NCBI GenBank assembly: GCA_024280195.1
Contig: JAJRQP010000304.1
Span: 1 to 14,151 of the forward strand
DNA: 14,151 bases
DNA from: Bacteroidota bacterium
Lineage (GTDB): Bacteria; Bacteroidota; Bacteroidia; Flavobacteriales_D; Crocinitomicaceae
Direction of reading: 5' to 3'
In this document: positions 13,326 to 14,151 of the stretch, in pieces
Layout of the letters: every line of letters begins with the position of its first letter
How positions within the stretch are numbered: position 1 is the first letter of the stretch
Position numbers and translations under genes: made by a program
Notes under the pieces: model-generated
What the model saw: only the letters and a program-made list of their open reading frames with translations
Told to the model about the DNA's origin: nothing
Databases searched by the model: none

Positions 13326-14151
13326 ATGAAATTTTCTGACTACAACATTTCTCAAGAAATAAAGGATCAATTGGAAATCTTAGGTCTAAACAAACCAACA
13401 GATATCCAATACAAAGCCATCAAACATATTTTGGATGGGGAAGATGTGATGGCAATTGCGCAAACAGGTACGGGAAAAACAGCTGCCTTTGCAATTCCAA
13501 CAATCAATATTTTACAGAAGAAGAGTAGAAGTAAATACGGAAAAGGAAGTATTCGGTGTCTTGTGATGGTTCCAACAAGAGAGTTGGCAAAACAAATAGC
13601 AACAGTTTACCGAGAGATTGGTAAAAAAACGAATGTTAAGGTTTTTGGATTGTTTGGAGGGGTAGAACAAGAGCAACAAATCGCAACCTTGAATAACGGC
13701 ATTGATGTACTTGTGACAACTCCAGGAAGGATGTTCGATTTAATCTCTCAAGGAGCAATCGATTTGTCAGGACTAAAGTTTTTGATTCTTGACGAAGCAG
13801 ACCTGATGTTGGACCTTGGTTTTACAAAAGACATCAAGGATGTCATGCGTTTTATCCCACAGAAAAGACAAACTTTATTTTTTTCTGCTACGATTTCTAA
13901 AAAGATTAAAAAATTGGCTTACGATGTCGTTCGAAATGCAATTAGAATTCAAATCTCTCCCAAAAATCCAGTTGCAAAAACGATAACTCATATCATTGTC
14001 GATGTTGAGATGGATGATAAGCGTTTCTTTTTAGAAAATATCATCAAAGAGAATGAAGATCAGAAAATGATTGTGTTTGTGAGAACAAAAGTAAGAGTAG
14101 AAAGAGTCGTTGCTGCAATGGAAAGAGTTTCTATTCATTCTGAAGCCCTGC
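13326..14151 (+). CDS. DEAD-box ATP-dependent RNA helicase (partial, N-terminal part)
   Basis: The frame opens at ATG 13326 and runs off the right edge after 275 codons. It has the DEAD-box motifs in order: Q-motif region with KPTDIQ (23-28), motif I AQTGTGKT (45-52), Ia PTRELA (83-88), a GG at 111-112, Ib TPGR (132-135), motif II DEAD (156-159) and motif III SAT (187-189). Motif IV-like IVFVRTK (249-255) begins the second RecA domain, and the rest is outside the window. Enzymes of this RhlE-like group unwind short RNA duplexes with ATP in ribosome assembly or mRNA turnover. The exact subfamily needs the missing C-terminus. The gene lies directly behind a strong terminator and therefore begins a new unit. 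Confidence 0.93.
   Translation, partial: MKFSDYNISQEIKDQLEILGLNKPTDIQYKAIKHILDGEDVMAIAQTGTGKTAAFAIPTINILQKKSRSKYGKGSIRCLVMVPTRELAKQIATVYREIGKKTNVKVFGLFGGVEQEQQIATLNNGIDVLVTTPGRMFDLISQGAIDLSGLKFLILDEADLMLDLGFTKDIKDVMRFIPQKRQTLFFSATISKKIKKLAYDVVRNAIRIQISPKNPVAKTITHIIVDVEMDDKRFFLENIIKENEDQKMIVFVRTKVRVERVVAAMERVSIHSEAL

Noticed and set aside
1..14151. Mobile elements, CRISPR arrays, defence islands, tRNA or rRNA genes
   Set aside because: No transposase or integrase motifs, no regularly spaced direct repeats, no cloverleaf and no rRNA-like sequence were seen. All genes have similar AT-rich composition and housekeeping-type families.

Overview
The window looks like chromosomal core sequence from a Bacteroidota bacterium, most likely order Flavobacteriales. 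The DNA is AT-rich. Secreted proteins have short signal peptides ending in 'A-Q' or 'G-Q'. Shine-Dalgarno sequences are essentially absent. Several transcription units start just after a TAnnTTTG element, the -7 box of this phylum. Gene content (a split methylmalonyl-CoA mutase, a DivIC/FtsB-like protein, a PorT-like barrel, a Nif3 and zinc-ribbon pair) fits the same group. The genus cannot be named from the sequence alone.

Layout. (1) 1-1274, plus strand: the last codons of a probable lpxB, then a secreted SpoIID/LytB-domain protein. (2) 1298-6776, minus strand, read right to left: an EI24-family membrane protein, mutA and mutB joined by overlapping start and stop codons; a secreted helical-repeat protein with its own promoter-like box and a strong terminator; then a DivIC/FtsB-like division protein with its own box. 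(3) 6829-9768, minus strand: a tightly packed cassette of an LtaS/sulfatase-type phosphoglycerol or phosphoethanolamine transferase, a diacylglycerol-kinase-family lipid kinase overlapping it by 4 nt, and a 54-residue membrane protein starting 1 nt after the kinase stop. (4) 9833-13240, plus strand, divergent from (3): a ChaN-like protein, an outer-membrane beta-barrel, a Nif3-family metal protein and a coiled-coil zinc-ribbon protein, closed by a strong terminator. (5) 13326 to the window end, plus strand: the first 275 codons of a DEAD-box RNA helicase.

How the genes work together. mutA and mutB make the B12-dependent mutase that interconverts methylmalonyl-CoA and succinyl-CoA. The LtaS-like enzyme and the lipid kinase form a plausible two-step unit: headgroup transfer from a phospholipid releases diacylglycerol, and the kinase returns it to phosphatidic acid. 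Nif3 and the zinc-ribbon protein are a recurrent bacterial pair of unsettled function.

Most notable. The two intergenic terminators carry nearly the same 23-nt core (one mismatch) inside unrelated outer stems, as if a REP-like element supplied the hairpin tip. At five of seven unit starts the -7-like box ends only 3-6 nt before the start codon, which predicts leaderless mRNAs. I see no mobile element, CRISPR array, tRNA or rRNA, and no gene-free stretch longer than 300 bases. I found no clear new defence or mobile system; the best candidates for undescribed biology are the LtaS/kinase/small-protein cassette and the terminator-embedded repeat.
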